Origin: Caballeronia insecticola
GTDB lineage: Bacteria; Pseudomonadota; Gammaproteobacteria; Burkholderiales; Burkholderiaceae
DNA length: 64,000 nt
Direction: 5' to 3'
NCBI RefSeq assembly: GCF_000402035.1
Contig: NC_021289.1
Coordinates: forward strand, 1,211,200 to 1,275,199
Shown here: piece by piece, positions 1 to 9,167 of the stretch
How positions within the stretch are numbered: the first letter of the stretch is position 1
How the letters are laid out: each line of letters starts with the position of its first letter
The notes under the pieces: generated by a model
Told to the model about the DNA's origin: nothing
Database searches by the model: none
Seen by the model: the letters and a program-made list of their open reading frames with translations, nothing else
Position numbers and translations under genes: made by a program

Positions 1-1
1 C

Positions 2-1054
2 AACAACAACATGCAGGCCGCCGCGAACATGAACAACGAGGGGCTGCCGGGTTATCGCAATGCGTCGAACTTCGTGGTGGTGTCGGATGTTTATCCGACC
101 GTCACGGCCGTTGCCGCCGATATGATCCTGCCATCCGCGATGTGGGTCGAAAAGGAAGGCGCCTATGGCAACGCGGAGCGCCGCACGCAGTTCTGGCATC
201 AACTGGTCGAAGCGCCGGGGCAGGCGCGCTCGGATCTGTGGCAGATCGTCGAGTTTTCCAAACGCTTCAAGGTGGAGGAAGTCTGGCCTGCCGAGTTGAT
301 CGCGAAGAAGCCGGAATACAAGGGCAAAACGCTCTACGACGTGCTTTACCGCAACGGTCAGGTCGACAAATTTCCGTCGTCGCAGGAAGACGCGAAGTAT
401 CGCAACGACGAAGCCAAGGCCTTCGGCTTCTATATCCAGAAGGGCTTGTTCGAGGAATACGCGAGCTTCGGGCGCGGCCACGGCCATGATCTCGCGCCGT
501 TCGACAACTATCACCAGGCGCGCGGACTGCGCTGGCCGGTCGTAAACGGCAAGGAAACGTTGCGGCGTTACAAGGAAGGCTCCGATCCGTATGTGAAGGC
601 CGGAACGGGCTGGCAGTTCTATGGCAATACCGACGGCCGCGCCGTGATCTATGCCTTGCCGTACGAACCGCCGGCCGAGTCGCCGGACAAGGAGTATCCG
701 TTCTGGCTCGCGACCGGACGCGTGCTCGAACACTGGCATTCCGGCTCGATGACACGTCGCGTGCCCGAGCTGTATCGTGCGTTCCCGAACGCGGTGTGCT
801 TCATGCATCCCGACGATGCGAAAGCGCTCGGTCTGCGGCGCGGCGTCGAAGTGCGCGTGATCTCGCGACGTGGCGAGATGCGCACGCGCATCGAGACACG
901 CGGCCGCGACAAGCCGCCGCGCGGGCTCGTCTTCGTGCCGTGGTTCGATTCGAGTCAACTCATCAACAAGGTCACGCTCGACGCCACCGACCCGATCTCC
1001 TTCCAGACCGACTTCAAGAAGTGCGCGGTCCGGATCGTCCGGGTTCAGGCCTAG
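2..1054 (+). CDS. napA: Periplasmic nitrate reductase catalytic subunit NapA (3' part)
   Basis: The gene enters from the left edge of the window; only about the last 350 residues are present. NapA reduces nitrate to nitrite in the periplasm with a bis-MGD molybdenum cofactor and a [4Fe-4S] cluster; the cluster-binding N-terminus lies outside. What is visible is the end of the molybdopterin oxidoreductase domain ([19 protein letters not shown]) and the dinucleotide-binding C-terminal domain, including the [15 protein letters not shown] stretch typical of NapA. It is followed after 8 bp by napB and then napC, the electron-delivery subunits, which fixes the identity. The stop is TAG at 1052-1054. 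Confidence 0.95.
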   Translation, partial: NNNMQAAANMNNEGLPGYRNASNFVVVSDVYPTVTAVAADMILPSAMWVEKEGAYGNAERRTQFWHQLVEAPGQARSDLWQIVEFSKRFKVEEVWPAELIAKKPEYKGKTLYDVLYRNGQVDKFPSSQEDAKYRNDEAKAFGFYIQKGLFEEYASFGRGHGHDLAPFDNYHQARGLRWPVVNGKETLRRYKEGSDPYVKAGTGWQFYGNTDGRAVIYALPYEPPAESPDKEYPFWLATGRVLEHWHSGSMTRRVPELYRAFPNAVCFMHPDDAKALGLRRGVEVRVISRRGEMRTRIETRGRDKPPRGLVFVPWFDSSQLINKVTLDATDPISFQTDFKKCAVRIVRVQA

Positions 1055-1062
1055 GAGCACCT

Positions 1063-1542
1063 ATGCGCACGCTGCTCGCCGTCGTCATCGTTCCGCTGGT
1101 CGCGCTTGCCGCGCTCGCGATCGCGCAGCCGACCGTACCGGACCTGCCGTTCCACGATTCGCTGCGCGGCACGGCGCCGCTCAACGAAGAGCCGAAGCCG
1201 CCGCTCATCGTGCCCACGGAGAACAAGGACGTGATACGCGGCCTCAACTACGCGCAGCAGCCGCCGACCATCCCGCACAAGATCGACAACTATCAGCTCG
1301 ACAAGAACGCCAACCGCTGTCTCGCGTGTCACGCGCGCAGCCGTGCCGAAGAAAGCGGCGCGGTGCCCGTCGCGGTATCGCATTACATGGACCGCGATGG
1401 CACGGTGTCGGGACATCTTTCGCCGCGCCGCTACTTCTGCACGCAGTGCCACGTTCCGCAGGCGGATACGAAGCCGCTGGTCGGCAATTCGTTCGTCGCC
1501 GTCGAGGACATCAAGCAGGCGCCCAAGAACCAGAAACGATAA
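1063..1542 (+). CDS. napB: Nitrate reductase diheme cytochrome c subunit NapB
   Basis: This 159-residue protein has an N-terminal signal sequence ([21 protein letters not shown]) and two CxxCH heme-attachment motifs, CLACH and CTQCH, the hallmark of the small electron-transfer subunit NapB. It passes electrons from NapC to NapA in the periplasm. The ATG at 1063 was chosen because it gives the signal peptide directly and follows a GGAG element just after the napA stop; longer upstream readings overlap napA. It is translated in the nap operon between napA and napC. The hemes need the Ccm system encoded immediately downstream. Confidence 0.95.
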   Translation: MRTLLAVVIVPLVALAALAIAQPTVPDLPFHDSLRGTAPLNEEPKPPLIVPTENKDVIRGLNYAQQPPTIPHKIDNYQLDKNANRCLACHARSRAEESGAVPVAVSHYMDRDGTVSGHLSPRRYFCTQCHVPQADTKPLVGNSFVAVEDIKQAPKNQKR

Positions 1543-1558
1543 GCGACCCATCACCATC

Positions 1559-2161
1559 ATGCGCGAACTGATCAAGCGCTACTGGATCACCATTCGACGG
1601 CCGAGCCTGTATTACAGCCTCGGCTTTCTGACGCTGGGCGGCTTCATTGCAGGCGTGGTCTTCTGGGGCGCGTTCAATACGGCAATGGAACTGACCAACA
1701 CCGAAGCGTTCTGCACCGGCTGTCACGAGATGCGCGACAACACGTATGCGGAGCTTAAGAACACGATTCACTTCAGCAATCGCACGGGCGTGCACGCGAA
1801 GTGTTCGGACTGCCATGTGCCGCACGAATGGACCGACAAGATCGCGCGCAAGATGCAGGCGTCGAAGGAAGTGTGGGCGAAGATCTTCGGCGTGGTGAAC
1901 ACGCGCGAAAAGTTTCTCGACAAGCGGCTCGAACTCGCCGAACACGAATGGGCGCGCTTCAAGGCGAACGATTCGCTCGAATGCCGCAACTGCCATTCGT
2001 TCCAGTACATGGACTTCACGCGACAAAGCCCGCGCGCACAGGCGGCGCATCAACGCTTTCTGGAGACGGGCGAGAAGACGTGCATCGATTGCCACAAGGG
2101 TATCGCGCATGAGTTGCCGAACATGGTGAAAGCTCAGGAACAGGAAAACAGCAAGAAGTAA
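1559..2161 (+). CDS. napC: Tetraheme cytochrome c NapC/NirT-type quinol dehydrogenase
   Basis: A 200-residue membrane-anchored cytochrome. One N-terminal transmembrane helix (about residues 19-43) is followed by four CxxCH motifs: CTGCH, CSDCH, CRNCH and CIDCH. NapC oxidises quinol in the membrane and passes electrons to NapB/NapA. The ATG at 1559 sits 16 bp after the napB stop and precedes the helix. The residues after the first heme ([14 protein letters not shown]) match the NapC/NirT family. It ends 45 bp before ccmA, so the reductase and heme-attachment genes are probably cotranscribed. Confidence 0.95.
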   Translation: MRELIKRYWITIRRPSLYYSLGFLTLGGFIAGVVFWGAFNTAMELTNTEAFCTGCHEMRDNTYAELKNTIHFSNRTGVHAKCSDCHVPHEWTDKIARKMQASKEVWAKIFGVVNTREKFLDKRLELAEHEWARFKANDSLECRNCHSFQYMDFTRQSPRAQAAHQRFLETGEKTCIDCHKGIAHELPNMVKAQEQENSKK

Positions 2162-2206
2162 CGAACGCCGCGACCTGCACTGCATTTCGACGTAAAGGAG
2201 ACATCG

Positions 2207-2836
2207 ATGCTGAGCGCCCGGCAACTCGACATCATGCGCGGCCAACGCACGATCGTGGCGGGCGTGGATTTGCATGTCGATGGCGGCGCGGCGCTCGTGA
2301 TTCACGGCGCGAACGGCAGCGGCAAGAGTTCGCTGATCGCCGCGCTCGCGGGCTTGCTGCCGCCCGTTGCGGGTCATGTGATGTGGCGTGGCGCGGACGT
2401 GCGCGATGACCCGGCGCGCTTTCGCCGCGATCTCGCGTATCTCGGTCACGCCGACGGCTTCAACGGCGATCTGAGCGTAGCGGAGAATCTGCGCTTCGCG
2501 GCGCTCATCGGCGCGCACGTCGCAAAAGCTGTGCAGCATGACGGCGACGTGCTCGATCAGGCCGGCATATTGCCGCTGTTGCACGTGAGCCTGAATCGCT
2601 TGTCGCAAGGACAAAGACGCCGCGTCGCGCTCGCACGGCTCGTGCTCGCAAACAAGCCGCTCTGGCTGCTCGACGAACCCACCGACGCCCTCGACGATAC
2701 CGGCGCGACATGGTTCGCCTCATGTATCGACGATCATCTGCGCGCAGGCGGCACGCTCGTCGCGACGACGCATCGTCCTTTGCTTGGCGGTTCCGGTCAC
2801 GCGCGGCATCTGCATCTTGCACGGAGCGCGGCATGA
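2207..2836 (+). CDS. ccmA: Heme exporter ATP-binding protein CcmA
   Basis: A 209-residue ABC ATPase with Walker A GANGSGKSS (about residues 34-42), signature LSQGQRRRVALARL and Walker B LLDEP. With CcmB, CcmC and CcmD it drives release of heme-loaded CcmE in system I cytochrome c maturation at the inner membrane. A GGAG element precedes the ATG (AAAGGAGACATCG). The stop overlaps the ccmB start in an ATGA arrangement, so translation is probably coupled. The short length, with no accessory C-terminal domain, is normal for CcmA. Confidence 0.95.
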   Translation: MLSARQLDIMRGQRTIVAGVDLHVDGGAALVIHGANGSGKSSLIAALAGLLPPVAGHVMWRGADVRDDPARFRRDLAYLGHADGFNGDLSVAENLRFAALIGAHVAKAVQHDGDVLDQAGILPLLHVSLNRLSQGQRRRVALARLVLANKPLWLLDEPTDALDDTGATWFASCIDDHLRAGGTLVATTHRPLLGGSGHARHLHLARSAA

Positions 2837-3501
2837 TCGCGCTGACGCTTCAGGTCATTCGCCGCGAACTGATGCTGCACTGGCGCGCGCGCACGCTTAC
2901 GTTGTCGGTGCTGCTGTTCTTCGTGCTCGCGTCGAGTCTGTTCGCTATCGGCATCGGTCCCGAACCGAAGCTGCTGCGCGCGGTCGCGCCGGGCGTGCTG
3001 TGGGTCACCGCGTTGTTCGCGGCGTTGTTGTCGGCGGGACAGCTATTCAACAACGACTTCGCGAGCGGCGCGCTCGAACAGATGCTGCTCTCGCCGCAGC
3101 CGCTCGCGTGCATCGTGCTCGGCAAAATCGCCGCGCACTGGCTCACGACCGGCCTCGCGCTCGTTGTGCTGGCGCCGCTCGTCGCGCTCGAATACGGACT
3201 CGATGCCCGCACCGTTATCACGCTGATGGGCTCGCTTCTGATCGGCACACCACTGCTGTCGCTGCTCGGCTCGATGGGCGCCGCGCTCACGCTCGGCGTG
3301 CGCGGCGGCAGTGTCGTGCTCGCGCTTCTGGTGCTGCCGCTGTATGTGCCGGTGCTCGTGTTCGGCGTCGGCGCGGTTGATCCGGCGGGCGGCGCTGCGT
3401 GGTCGCACGCGAATTTCTCGCTGCTCGCGGCGGCGCTGTGCGTCGCATCGTGGCTGTGTCCGTGGGCGAGCGCGGCGGCGCTGCGCATCTCGATGGAGTA
3501 G
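2833..3501 (+). CDS. ccmB: Heme exporter permease CcmB
   Basis: A 222-residue polytopic membrane protein with about six hydrophobic segments, the usual size for CcmB. It is the membrane partner of CcmA. The start at 2833 overlaps the ccmA stop by 4 bp (ATGA), the reason for preferring it over longer upstream readings. It contains the family pattern of an early FLASSLFAIG helix followed by the LFNNDFASGALEQMLLSP loop. The stop TAG at 3499-3501 lies 5 bp before ccmC. Confidence 0.93.
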   Translation: MIALTLQVIRRELMLHWRARTLTLSVLLFFVLASSLFAIGIGPEPKLLRAVAPGVLWVTALFAALLSAGQLFNNDFASGALEQMLLSPQPLACIVLGKIAAHWLTTGLALVVLAPLVALEYGLDARTVITLMGSLLIGTPLLSLLGSMGAALTLGVRGGSVVLALLVLPLYVPVLVFGVGAVDPAGGAAWSHANFSLLAAALCVASWLCPWASAAALRISME

Positions 3502-3506
3502 TGCCG

Positions 3507-4247
3507 ATGAACACGTTCCGCTATGCATCCCCGCGTCACTTCGAACGCTTCGCCGCGCGCGCCGCGCCGTGCTTCGGCATCGCATCGGTCGTGTTGATGG
3601 CCGCGGGACTCGCGATCGGCCTCGTCATCGCGCCTGCGGATGCGTTGCAACGCGACATCTATCGCATCATGTTCGTACACGTGCCCGCCGCGTGGATGTC
3701 CATGTTCATCTACGTCGTCATGGCCGCATATAGCGCGCTGCATCTCGCGCTGCGCACGCGTCTCAGCGCGATGATGGCGCGTGCCCTCGCCCCCACCGGC
3801 GCACTTTTCACGGCGATTGCGCTCATTTCCGGCGCGCTGTGGGGCAAGCCGACATGGGGCACATGGTGGGTCTGGGATGCGCGGCTGACGTCCGAGCTGA
3901 TCCTCTTCTTTCTCTATGTCGGCTTCATTGCGCTGCACGCAGCCATCGACGGCTCGCGCCGCGCCGATCGCGCCTGTTCCGTGCTCGCGCTGATCGGCGT
4001 CGTGAATATCCCGATCATCTATTTCTCCGTGCAATGGTGGTACACGCTGCATCAGGGACCGTCGCTCGGCTTCGGCAGCGGCGTGGCGATGACCGCGTCG
4101 ATGGCAAGCGGCATCGGCATCATGACCGCCGGATTCTGGGCCTACGCGATCGCCGTATCGCTTGCGCGCGTGCGCGTCATCATGCGCGCCCGCGAACGCA
4201 TGCCTGCGGGCGAGCGGCCCTCACGCATCGAGGAGCGCGCCGCATGA
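3507..4247 (+). CDS. ccmC: Heme-handling membrane protein CcmC
   Basis: A 246-residue protein with six predicted transmembrane helices and the tryptophan-rich WWD motif (WGTWWVWDARL, about residues 117-127), which presents heme to CcmE on the periplasmic side. Two candidate heme-ligand histidines flank it, in FVHVP near residue 58 and in WWYTLHQGPS. CcmC is needed to load heme onto CcmE. The gene lies inside the ccm operon and its stop overlaps the ccmD start by 4 bp. Confidence 0.95.
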   Translation: MNTFRYASPRHFERFAARAAPCFGIASVVLMAAGLAIGLVIAPADALQRDIYRIMFVHVPAAWMSMFIYVVMAAYSALHLALRTRLSAMMARALAPTGALFTAIALISGALWGKPTWGTWWVWDARLTSELILFFLYVGFIALHAAIDGSRRADRACSVLALIGVVNIPIIYFSVQWWYTLHQGPSLGFGSGVAMTASMASGIGIMTAGFWAYAIAVSLARVRVIMRARERMPAGERPSRIEERAA

Positions 4248-4384
4248 TCACGCTCGAATCCGTATTGACGATGCTCGCCGCCAACCCGCTCCTGTCCGCC
4301 GCGCTCGCGATCACCTTTCTGCTGATGGGCGCGGAAGCGTGGCTCGTGCGTCGTGCGCTGCGTGAATCGGAGTTGCATCGATGA
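4244..4384 (+). CDS. ccmD: Small membrane protein CcmD
   Basis: A 46-residue protein with one transmembrane helix (about residues 12-30) and a basic C-terminal tail (VRRALRES), the standard CcmD form. CcmD binds the CcmC-CcmE complex and helps free holo-CcmE. It was identified by size, topology and position: it overlaps ccmC at its start and ccmE at its stop, each by 4 bp. The sequence alone would not be diagnostic. Confidence 0.85.
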   Translation: MITLESVLTMLAANPLLSAALAITFLLMGAEAWLVRRALRESELHR

Positions 4385-4836
4385 AGGCGCGGCATCGCAG
4401 ATTCGGTCTCATCGCACTCGGCGTCGCGAGCGCGGCGCTGGCATGCGCGTTCGTGCTGAATGCGTTTCGCGCCAACGTGATGTTCTTCGTCAGTCCAAGC
4501 CAGATTGCCGCACACGAGGAAACGCAGACGCGGCGCTTCAGGCTCGGCGGTCTGGTCGAACGCGGCTCGCTCGTGCGCGATGCGGACGGGCGCACCGTGC
4601 GCTTCATCGTGACGGATGAGCGCGCATCGATACCCGTGACTTACGAAGGCGCGCTGCCCGATCTCTTCCGCGAAGGCAGCGGCGTCGTGGCACACGGCAC
4701 GCTTGGCGCGGACGGTCGCTTCCACGCCGACGAAGTCCTCGCAAAGCACGACGAAAAATACACGCCGCCGCAAGTCGAACGGGCTTTGCGCGATGTGCGG
4801 GCTTCCGCAAATACCGACGCGGGAACCCGGCGATGA
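4381..4836 (+). CDS. ccmE: Heme chaperone CcmE
   Basis: A 151-residue periplasmic heme chaperone with one N-terminal membrane anchor (about residues 8-27) and an OB-fold domain. The covalent heme-binding histidine is visible at residue 123 in AKHDEKYTPP, with the conserved tyrosine four residues later, the HxxxY signature of class I CcmE. It shuttles heme from CcmC to the CcmF ligation complex. Both ends overlap neighbouring ccm genes by 4 bp. Confidence 0.96.
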   Translation: MKARHRRFGLIALGVASAALACAFVLNAFRANVMFFVSPSQIAAHEETQTRRFRLGGLVERGSLVRDADGRTVRFIVTDERASIPVTYEGALPDLFREGSGVVAHGTLGADGRFHADEVLAKHDEKYTPPQVERALRDVRASANTDAGTRR

Positions 4837-6824
4837 TCCCCGAACTCGGCCACTTCGCGCTGATTCTCGCGATGCTGCTCGCGCTCGTCGCGGGCGCGCT
4901 GCCGATGCTCGGCGCGCACTTCGACATCGAACGATGGATGCGCGTCGCCGCGCCCGCCGCGTGCGGGCAATTCGTCTTCGTCGCGATTGCGTTCGGCTGT
5001 CTCACGGCGTCGTTTCTCGGCGACGATTTCTCCGTCATCTATGTCGTCGGCAACTCGAACTCGGCGCTGCCGGCGATCTATCGCGCAACGGCGGTCTGGG
5101 GCGGCCACGAAGGATCGCTGTTGCTGTGGGTGCTGTTCCTCACGCTCTGGATGAGCGCCGTCGCTCTAACCGGCCGCTTGCTGCCGCCACGCTTCGCGGC
5201 GCGCGTGCTCGGCGTGATGAGCTGGATCGATGCGGGCTTTCTGCTGTTCATGTTGCTGACGTCGAATCCGTTCGCGCGCATCATGCCGCCCGCGATGAAC
5301 GGGCGCGATCTCAACCCGCTGCTGCAAGACCCCGGCATGGTGATCCACCCGCCGTTGTTGTACATGGGCTATGTCGGCTTTTCGGTGGCGTTCGCGTTCG
5401 CCATCGCCGCGCTGCTCGACGGAAAGCTCGACGCGGCCTGGGCGCGCGCGTCGCGGCCGTGGACCATTGCGGCATGGACGTTCCTCACGCTCGGCATCAT
5501 GCTCGGCAGCGCGTGGGCCTACTACGAACTCGGCTGGGGCGGCTGGTGGTTCTGGGACCCGGTCGAGAATGCATCGTTCATGCCGTGGCTCGTCGGCACC
5601 GCGCTCATTCATTCGCTCGCCGCCACCGCGAAGCGCGGCGCGTTTCGTGCGTGGAGCGCGCTGCTCGCGATCTGCGCCTTCTCGCTTTCGCTGCTCGGCA
5701 CCTTCCTCGTGCGCTCGGGCGTCGTGACATCGGTGCACGGTTTCGCTTCCGATCCGGCGCGCGGCGTCTTCATTCTCGCGCTGCTGGCGATCTTCGCGGG
5801 CGGCGGCTTTGCGCTCTTTGCATGGCGTGCGCCGCGCGCGGCATCGACGGTGGGCTTCGAAACCGTCTCGCGCGAATCGCTGTTGTTGTCGAACAATCTG
5901 CTGATGCTGGTCGCGGCCGCCTCGGTCATGCTCGGCACGCTCTATCCGATGGTCCTCGACGCGCTCGGCCTCGACAAGATTTCCGTCGGCGCGCCGTACT
6001 TCGACAGCGTGTTCGTGCCGCTCATGACGCCCGCCGTCTTCCTGATGGGCGTCGGGCCGCTCGCGCGATGGAAGGCCGCGCGTCTGCCCGCACTTGCCGT
6101 GCGGCTGCGCTGGGCCGCGCTCGTCAGCGTCGCGACGGCGCTTGTTGCGCTCGTGATGGTCGGGTCGCGCCCGCTCGTCGGCCTGGGCTTCGTGCTCGCC
6201 GCCTGGACATTCGCCACAATCGCAACAGGTATGGCGGAGCGCTTCGGCCAAGGCGCGCGGCGCGTGCGGCTCGCGACAGTCGGCATGTGGCTGGCGCACG
6301 CGGGCGTCGGTGTGTTCATCGTCGGCGTGACGATGGTGAAGGGCTTTCCCGTCGAGCACGATGCGCGGCTCATGGCGGGCGGCGCCGTCGATGCGGGCGG
6401 CTATCGCTTTCGTCTCGACCGCGTCGAGGCAATCGACGGCCCGAACTATCGCGCGACGCGCGCCACCATCACCGTGACGCGCGACGGACGCCTGATCGCA
6501 ACGCTGCATCCCGAGAAGCGCGAATTCCTCGTCTCGAACATGCCGACGACCGAAGCCGCCATCGATCAAGGCGTGCTGCGCGATCTTTACGTCGCGCTCG
6601 ATCAACCGGCGGGCGGCGGCGCGTGGGGCGTGCGCATCCAGATCAAACCGTTCGTGCGCTGGATCTGGGGCGGCTGCATTTTGATGGCGCTCGGCGGTCT
6701 GCTCGCGGCATTGGACCGGCGTTACGCGCGACGGCGTGCGGCGCAACCGGCGCAAGCGGCGCATGCAGAGGCGGCTGAGTCGGCTGACTCGGCGCTGCAA
6801 CCGATCGGCGAGACCGGACGATGA
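4833..6824 (+). CDS. ccmF: Cytochrome c heme lyase subunit CcmF
   Basis: A 663-residue multi-spanning membrane protein, the usual length for CcmF. It carries a WWD heme-handling domain (WGGWWFWDPVENASFMPW) and histidines in flanking loops. CcmF takes heme from CcmE and, with CcmH and CcmI, ligates it to CxxCH apocytochromes. The start overlaps ccmE and the stop overlaps ccmG, both by 4 bp. Confidence 0.96.
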   Translation: MIPELGHFALILAMLLALVAGALPMLGAHFDIERWMRVAAPAACGQFVFVAIAFGCLTASFLGDDFSVIYVVGNSNSALPAIYRATAVWGGHEGSLLLWVLFLTLWMSAVALTGRLLPPRFAARVLGVMSWIDAGFLLFMLLTSNPFARIMPPAMNGRDLNPLLQDPGMVIHPPLLYMGYVGFSVAFAFAIAALLDGKLDAAWARASRPWTIAAWTFLTLGIMLGSAWAYYELGWGGWWFWDPVENASFMPWLVGTALIHSLAATAKRGAFRAWSALLAICAFSLSLLGTFLVRSGVVTSVHGFASDPARGVFILALLAIFAGGGFALFAWRAPRAASTVGFETVSRESLLLSNNLLMLVAAASVMLGTLYPMVLDALGLDKISVGAPYFDSVFVPLMTPAVFLMGVGPLARWKAARLPALAVRLRWAALVSVATALVALVMVGSRPLVGLGFVLAAWTFATIATGMAERFGQGARRVRLATVGMWLAHAGVGVFIVGVTMVKGFPVEHDARLMAGGAVDAGGYRFRLDRVEAIDGPNYRATRATITVTRDGRLIATLHPEKREFLVSNMPTTEAAIDQGVLRDLYVALDQPAGGGAWGVRIQIKPFVRWIWGGCILMALGGLLAALDRRYARRRAAQPAQAAHAEAAESADSALQPIGETGR

Positions 6825-7360
6825 AACGCTTCCTGATCCCGCTCGCGGTGCTCGCGCTGCTCGTCGCGCTGCTGGGCGCCGGTTTGCGGCACGACCCGCG
6901 CCGGCTGCCTTCGGCGCTCATCGGCAAGCCTGCGCCCGCGTTCGATCTGCCGCGTCTCGATGGATCGAACCGCACGATGTCATCCGACGCCATGCGCGGT
7001 CAGGTCTGGATCTTGAACGTGTGGGCGTCGTGGTGCGAATCGTGCCGCGACGAGCATCCAATGCTGATGAATCTCGCGGCGCGCGGCGTGGCGCCCGTCT
7101 ACGGGCTGAACTATCAGGACGAGCGCGAGCCCGCGCTGCACTGGCTCGCCACGGTGGGCGATCCGTACGTGATGTCGCTCGTCGATCGCGACGGGCATAC
7201 CGGCATCGACTATGGCGTGTATGGCGTGCCGGAGACGTTCGTCATCGATCGTGCGGGCGTGGTGCGCTATCGGCAGGCGGGGCCGCTCACGCCCGCATCG
7301 CTCGATGGCGTGATCCTGCCGCTCATCGGCCAACTGCAAACGGAGAAGGTGCGTGATTAG
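6821..7360 (+). CDS. ccmG: Thiol:disulfide oxidoreductase CcmG (DsbE)
   Basis: A 179-residue membrane-anchored thioredoxin-fold protein. After one N-terminal helix (about residues 4-21) it has the motif WASWCESC (Cys72 and Cys75) in place of the classical thioredoxin WCGPC, and a cis-proline region GVPET. CcmG keeps apocytochrome CxxCH cysteines reduced before heme attachment, probably with electrons from a DsbD protein encoded elsewhere. It overlaps ccmF at its start and ccmH at its end. Confidence 0.95.
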   Translation: MKRFLIPLAVLALLVALLGAGLRHDPRRLPSALIGKPAPAFDLPRLDGSNRTMSSDAMRGQVWILNVWASWCESCRDEHPMLMNLAARGVAPVYGLNYQDEREPALHWLATVGDPYVMSLVDRDGHTGIDYGVYGVPETFVIDRAGVVRYRQAGPLTPASLDGVILPLIGQLQTEKVRD

Positions 7361-7751
7361 CCGCTTCCTCGCGATACTTTTCGTGCTGCTCAGTCAGACG
7401 CAGGCGCACGCGCAGGAGTCGCCCGGCGACGAACGCGCGCGCCGGCTCGCCGAGCACTTCCGCTGTGTCGTTTGCCAGAATCAGAGTCTCGCGGATTCGA
7501 ACGCGAGTCTCGCCGCCGATCTGCGCGCGCGCATTCGCGAGCAAGTCGCGCAAGGTGCCAGCGACGAGCAGATTCAGGCGTTCATGGTGCAGCGCTACGG
7601 CGATTTCGTGCTGTATCGTCCGCCGGTCAAACCGGTGACGTGGCCGCTGTGGTTCGGTCCGCTCGCCGTGCTGGCGGCGGGCGCGCTCGCGATGGCGCGG
7701 CACATCCGGCGTGCCCGCAAAACGCGGCAACTTGCGAGCGCGAAGCCATGA
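7353..7751 (+). CDS. ccmH: Cytochrome c maturation protein CcmH (CcmL-type)
   Basis: A 132-residue protein with an N-terminal signal peptide and the redox motif RCVVCQNQS (Cys38 and Cys41), which matches the LRCxxCQNQ signature of CcmH. A single transmembrane helix follows near residues 91-110. It works with CcmG to reduce apocytochrome thiols and docks with CcmF. It overlaps ccmG by 8 bp and ccmI by 4 bp. This is the short form; the TPR part is a separate gene (ccmI). Confidence 0.94.
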   Translation: MISRFLAILFVLLSQTQAHAQESPGDERARRLAEHFRCVVCQNQSLADSNASLAADLRARIREQVAQGASDEQIQAFMVQRYGDFVLYRPPVKPVTWPLWFGPLAVLAAGALAMARHIRRARKTRQLASAKP

Positions 7752-8818
7752 CAGCGTTCTGGCTGAGCGCCGCCGCCATGATGCTCGCCGCGCTCGCGTG
7801 CATCGTGACGCCGCTGTTGCGCACTCGCGCACAGCAACACGGGCCTGCGTTCGCGCCGCGCCATGCTGCCGTGGCGGGCTTACTGATCGCGCTCGTTCCG
7901 GGCGCGGCGCTTACGTTGTATATGCGCATCGGCGATCCGGCGGCGCTCGCGATTCAGACCGCGGCGGAGCCGTCACCCTCAGAAAATCACGCAGACTCAC
8001 CGGGCTCGATGCAAGCCGTCGTCAGCCGTCTCGCCGCGCGACTGCAACGCACGCCCGACGATGCTCAAGGCTGGGCGATGCTCGCGCGCTCCTACATGGC
8101 GCTCGACCGTCCCGGCGATGCGACGCAAGCGTATCGGCGTGCCGTCGCACTGAATCCGCGCGACGCCGAACTGCTCGCCGATTACGCCGACGCCATGGCC
8201 AGCGCCAACGCTGGCGATCTGAACGGCGCGGCGCTCGGCGTGGTCGAATCGGCGCTCGCGCTCGATGCGAAGCAACCGAAAGCACTGGCGCTGGCGGCAT
8301 CGGCGGCAATCGACCGGCGCGACTATGACGGCGCGATTCGCTTCTGGGAGCGCCTGAAAAATGCGCCGGATCTCACGCCGCAAATCGCGCAGCAGGCGCA
8401 GCGCAATATTGATGAAGCGCGCACGCTCGCCACGCAAGACAAGCGCGTGCGAGCGGCTTTGGCTTCGGCTTCGGCTTCGGTGGAAGTACGGGTGCGGCTG
8501 AGTCCGGAGCTTGAAGGGCGCGTTCATCCCGGCGACACGGTTTTCGTCTACGCGCTCGCCGACGACGGATCACGCATGCCGCTCGCCGTGCGACGGCTGC
8601 AAGCGGATCAACTTCCCACGACCGTGCGTCTGGACGATTCCATGTCGATGGCGCCGAACCGCCGCCTCTCCGATTTCGCGCGCATCAGCGTGGCTGCGCG
8701 TGTGTCCGCGTCGGGCAAAGCGCAGCCCGAACCGGGCGATCTGAGCGGATCGAGCGGACTCGTTTCATCGCGAGAGGAAGGTGTCATCGACGTGAGAATC
8801 GCCGATGTCGTGCGTTGA
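7748..8818 (+). CDS. ccmI: Cytochrome c biogenesis TPR protein CcmI
   Basis: A 356-residue protein with two N-terminal membrane helices and tetratricopeptide-like repeats in the middle (QGWAMLARSYMALDRPGDA, then the AVALNPRDAELLADYADA region). The C-terminal periplasmic domain resembles the extra domain of CcmH/CcmI proteins. CcmI binds apocytochrome C-termini and delivers them to CcmFH. The ATG at 7748 was chosen because it overlaps the ccmH stop (ATGA). It is the last gene of the nap-ccm block; the next gene is on the opposite strand. Confidence 0.92.
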   Translation: MTAFWLSAAAMMLAALACIVTPLLRTRAQQHGPAFAPRHAAVAGLLIALVPGAALTLYMRIGDPAALAIQTAAEPSPSENHADSPGSMQAVVSRLAARLQRTPDDAQGWAMLARSYMALDRPGDATQAYRRAVALNPRDAELLADYADAMASANAGDLNGAALGVVESALALDAKQPKALALAASAAIDRRDYDGAIRFWERLKNAPDLTPQIAQQAQRNIDEARTLATQDKRVRAALASASASVEVRVRLSPELEGRVHPGDTVFVYALADDGSRMPLAVRRLQADQLPTTVRLDDSMSMAPNRRLSDFARISVAARVSASGKAQPEPGDLSGSSGLVSSREEGVIDVRIADVVR

Positions 8819-8827
8819 ATGCGGCGC

Positions 8828-9049
8828 TTATTTTGCCTTGAGGGCGTTGGGTTGAACCGACTTGGCGCCTCCCATGATTTCGAGCCCCCAGTCGCCTTGT
8901 TCGAACCAGTCATCGCCCAGCAATTCGGCCGGATGCTGCGTGCGGCTCGAACCGTTACCGCAGCGCATGCCATCCGTTCCGCAATAGTGATCGCAGCCCC
9001 AGCAATTGCGTTCCGGATGCTTCGGATTAAGGGGAAAAGGTTTCGACAT
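8828..9049 (-). CDS. DUF3079 domain protein
   Basis: A 73-residue cysteine-rich protein. It contains HPERNCWGCDHYC and MRCGNGSSRTQHP, the pattern of the DUF3079 family found in Burkholderiales; four cysteines and nearby histidines suggest metal binding, but no function is known. The start at 9049 (MSKPFPL) was chosen over a start 14 codons upstream because a GAGGAG ribosome-binding site lies just before it. It converges with ccmI, with only 9 bp between stops. Confidence 0.85.
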   Translation of the reverse strand: MSKPFPLNPKHPERNCWGCDHYCGTDGMRCGNGSSRTQHPAELLGDDWFEQGDWGLEIMGGAKSVQPNALKAK

Positions 9050-9167
9050 GGTTTCGATACTCCTCGATTGCGGCGCGCGGGACGTCAACACCGAGACTAA
9101 AGCGGCGGGCGCGGGCCACCAATCGGAATTCGACTAGTCCGTCACGCGCTCCGCGAAACGATGCGTT

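Noticed and set aside
5166..6800. A 544-codon minus-strand frame opposite ccmF
   Set aside because: It has low-complexity Arg/Glu/His composition, while ccmF on the other strand has all family motifs.
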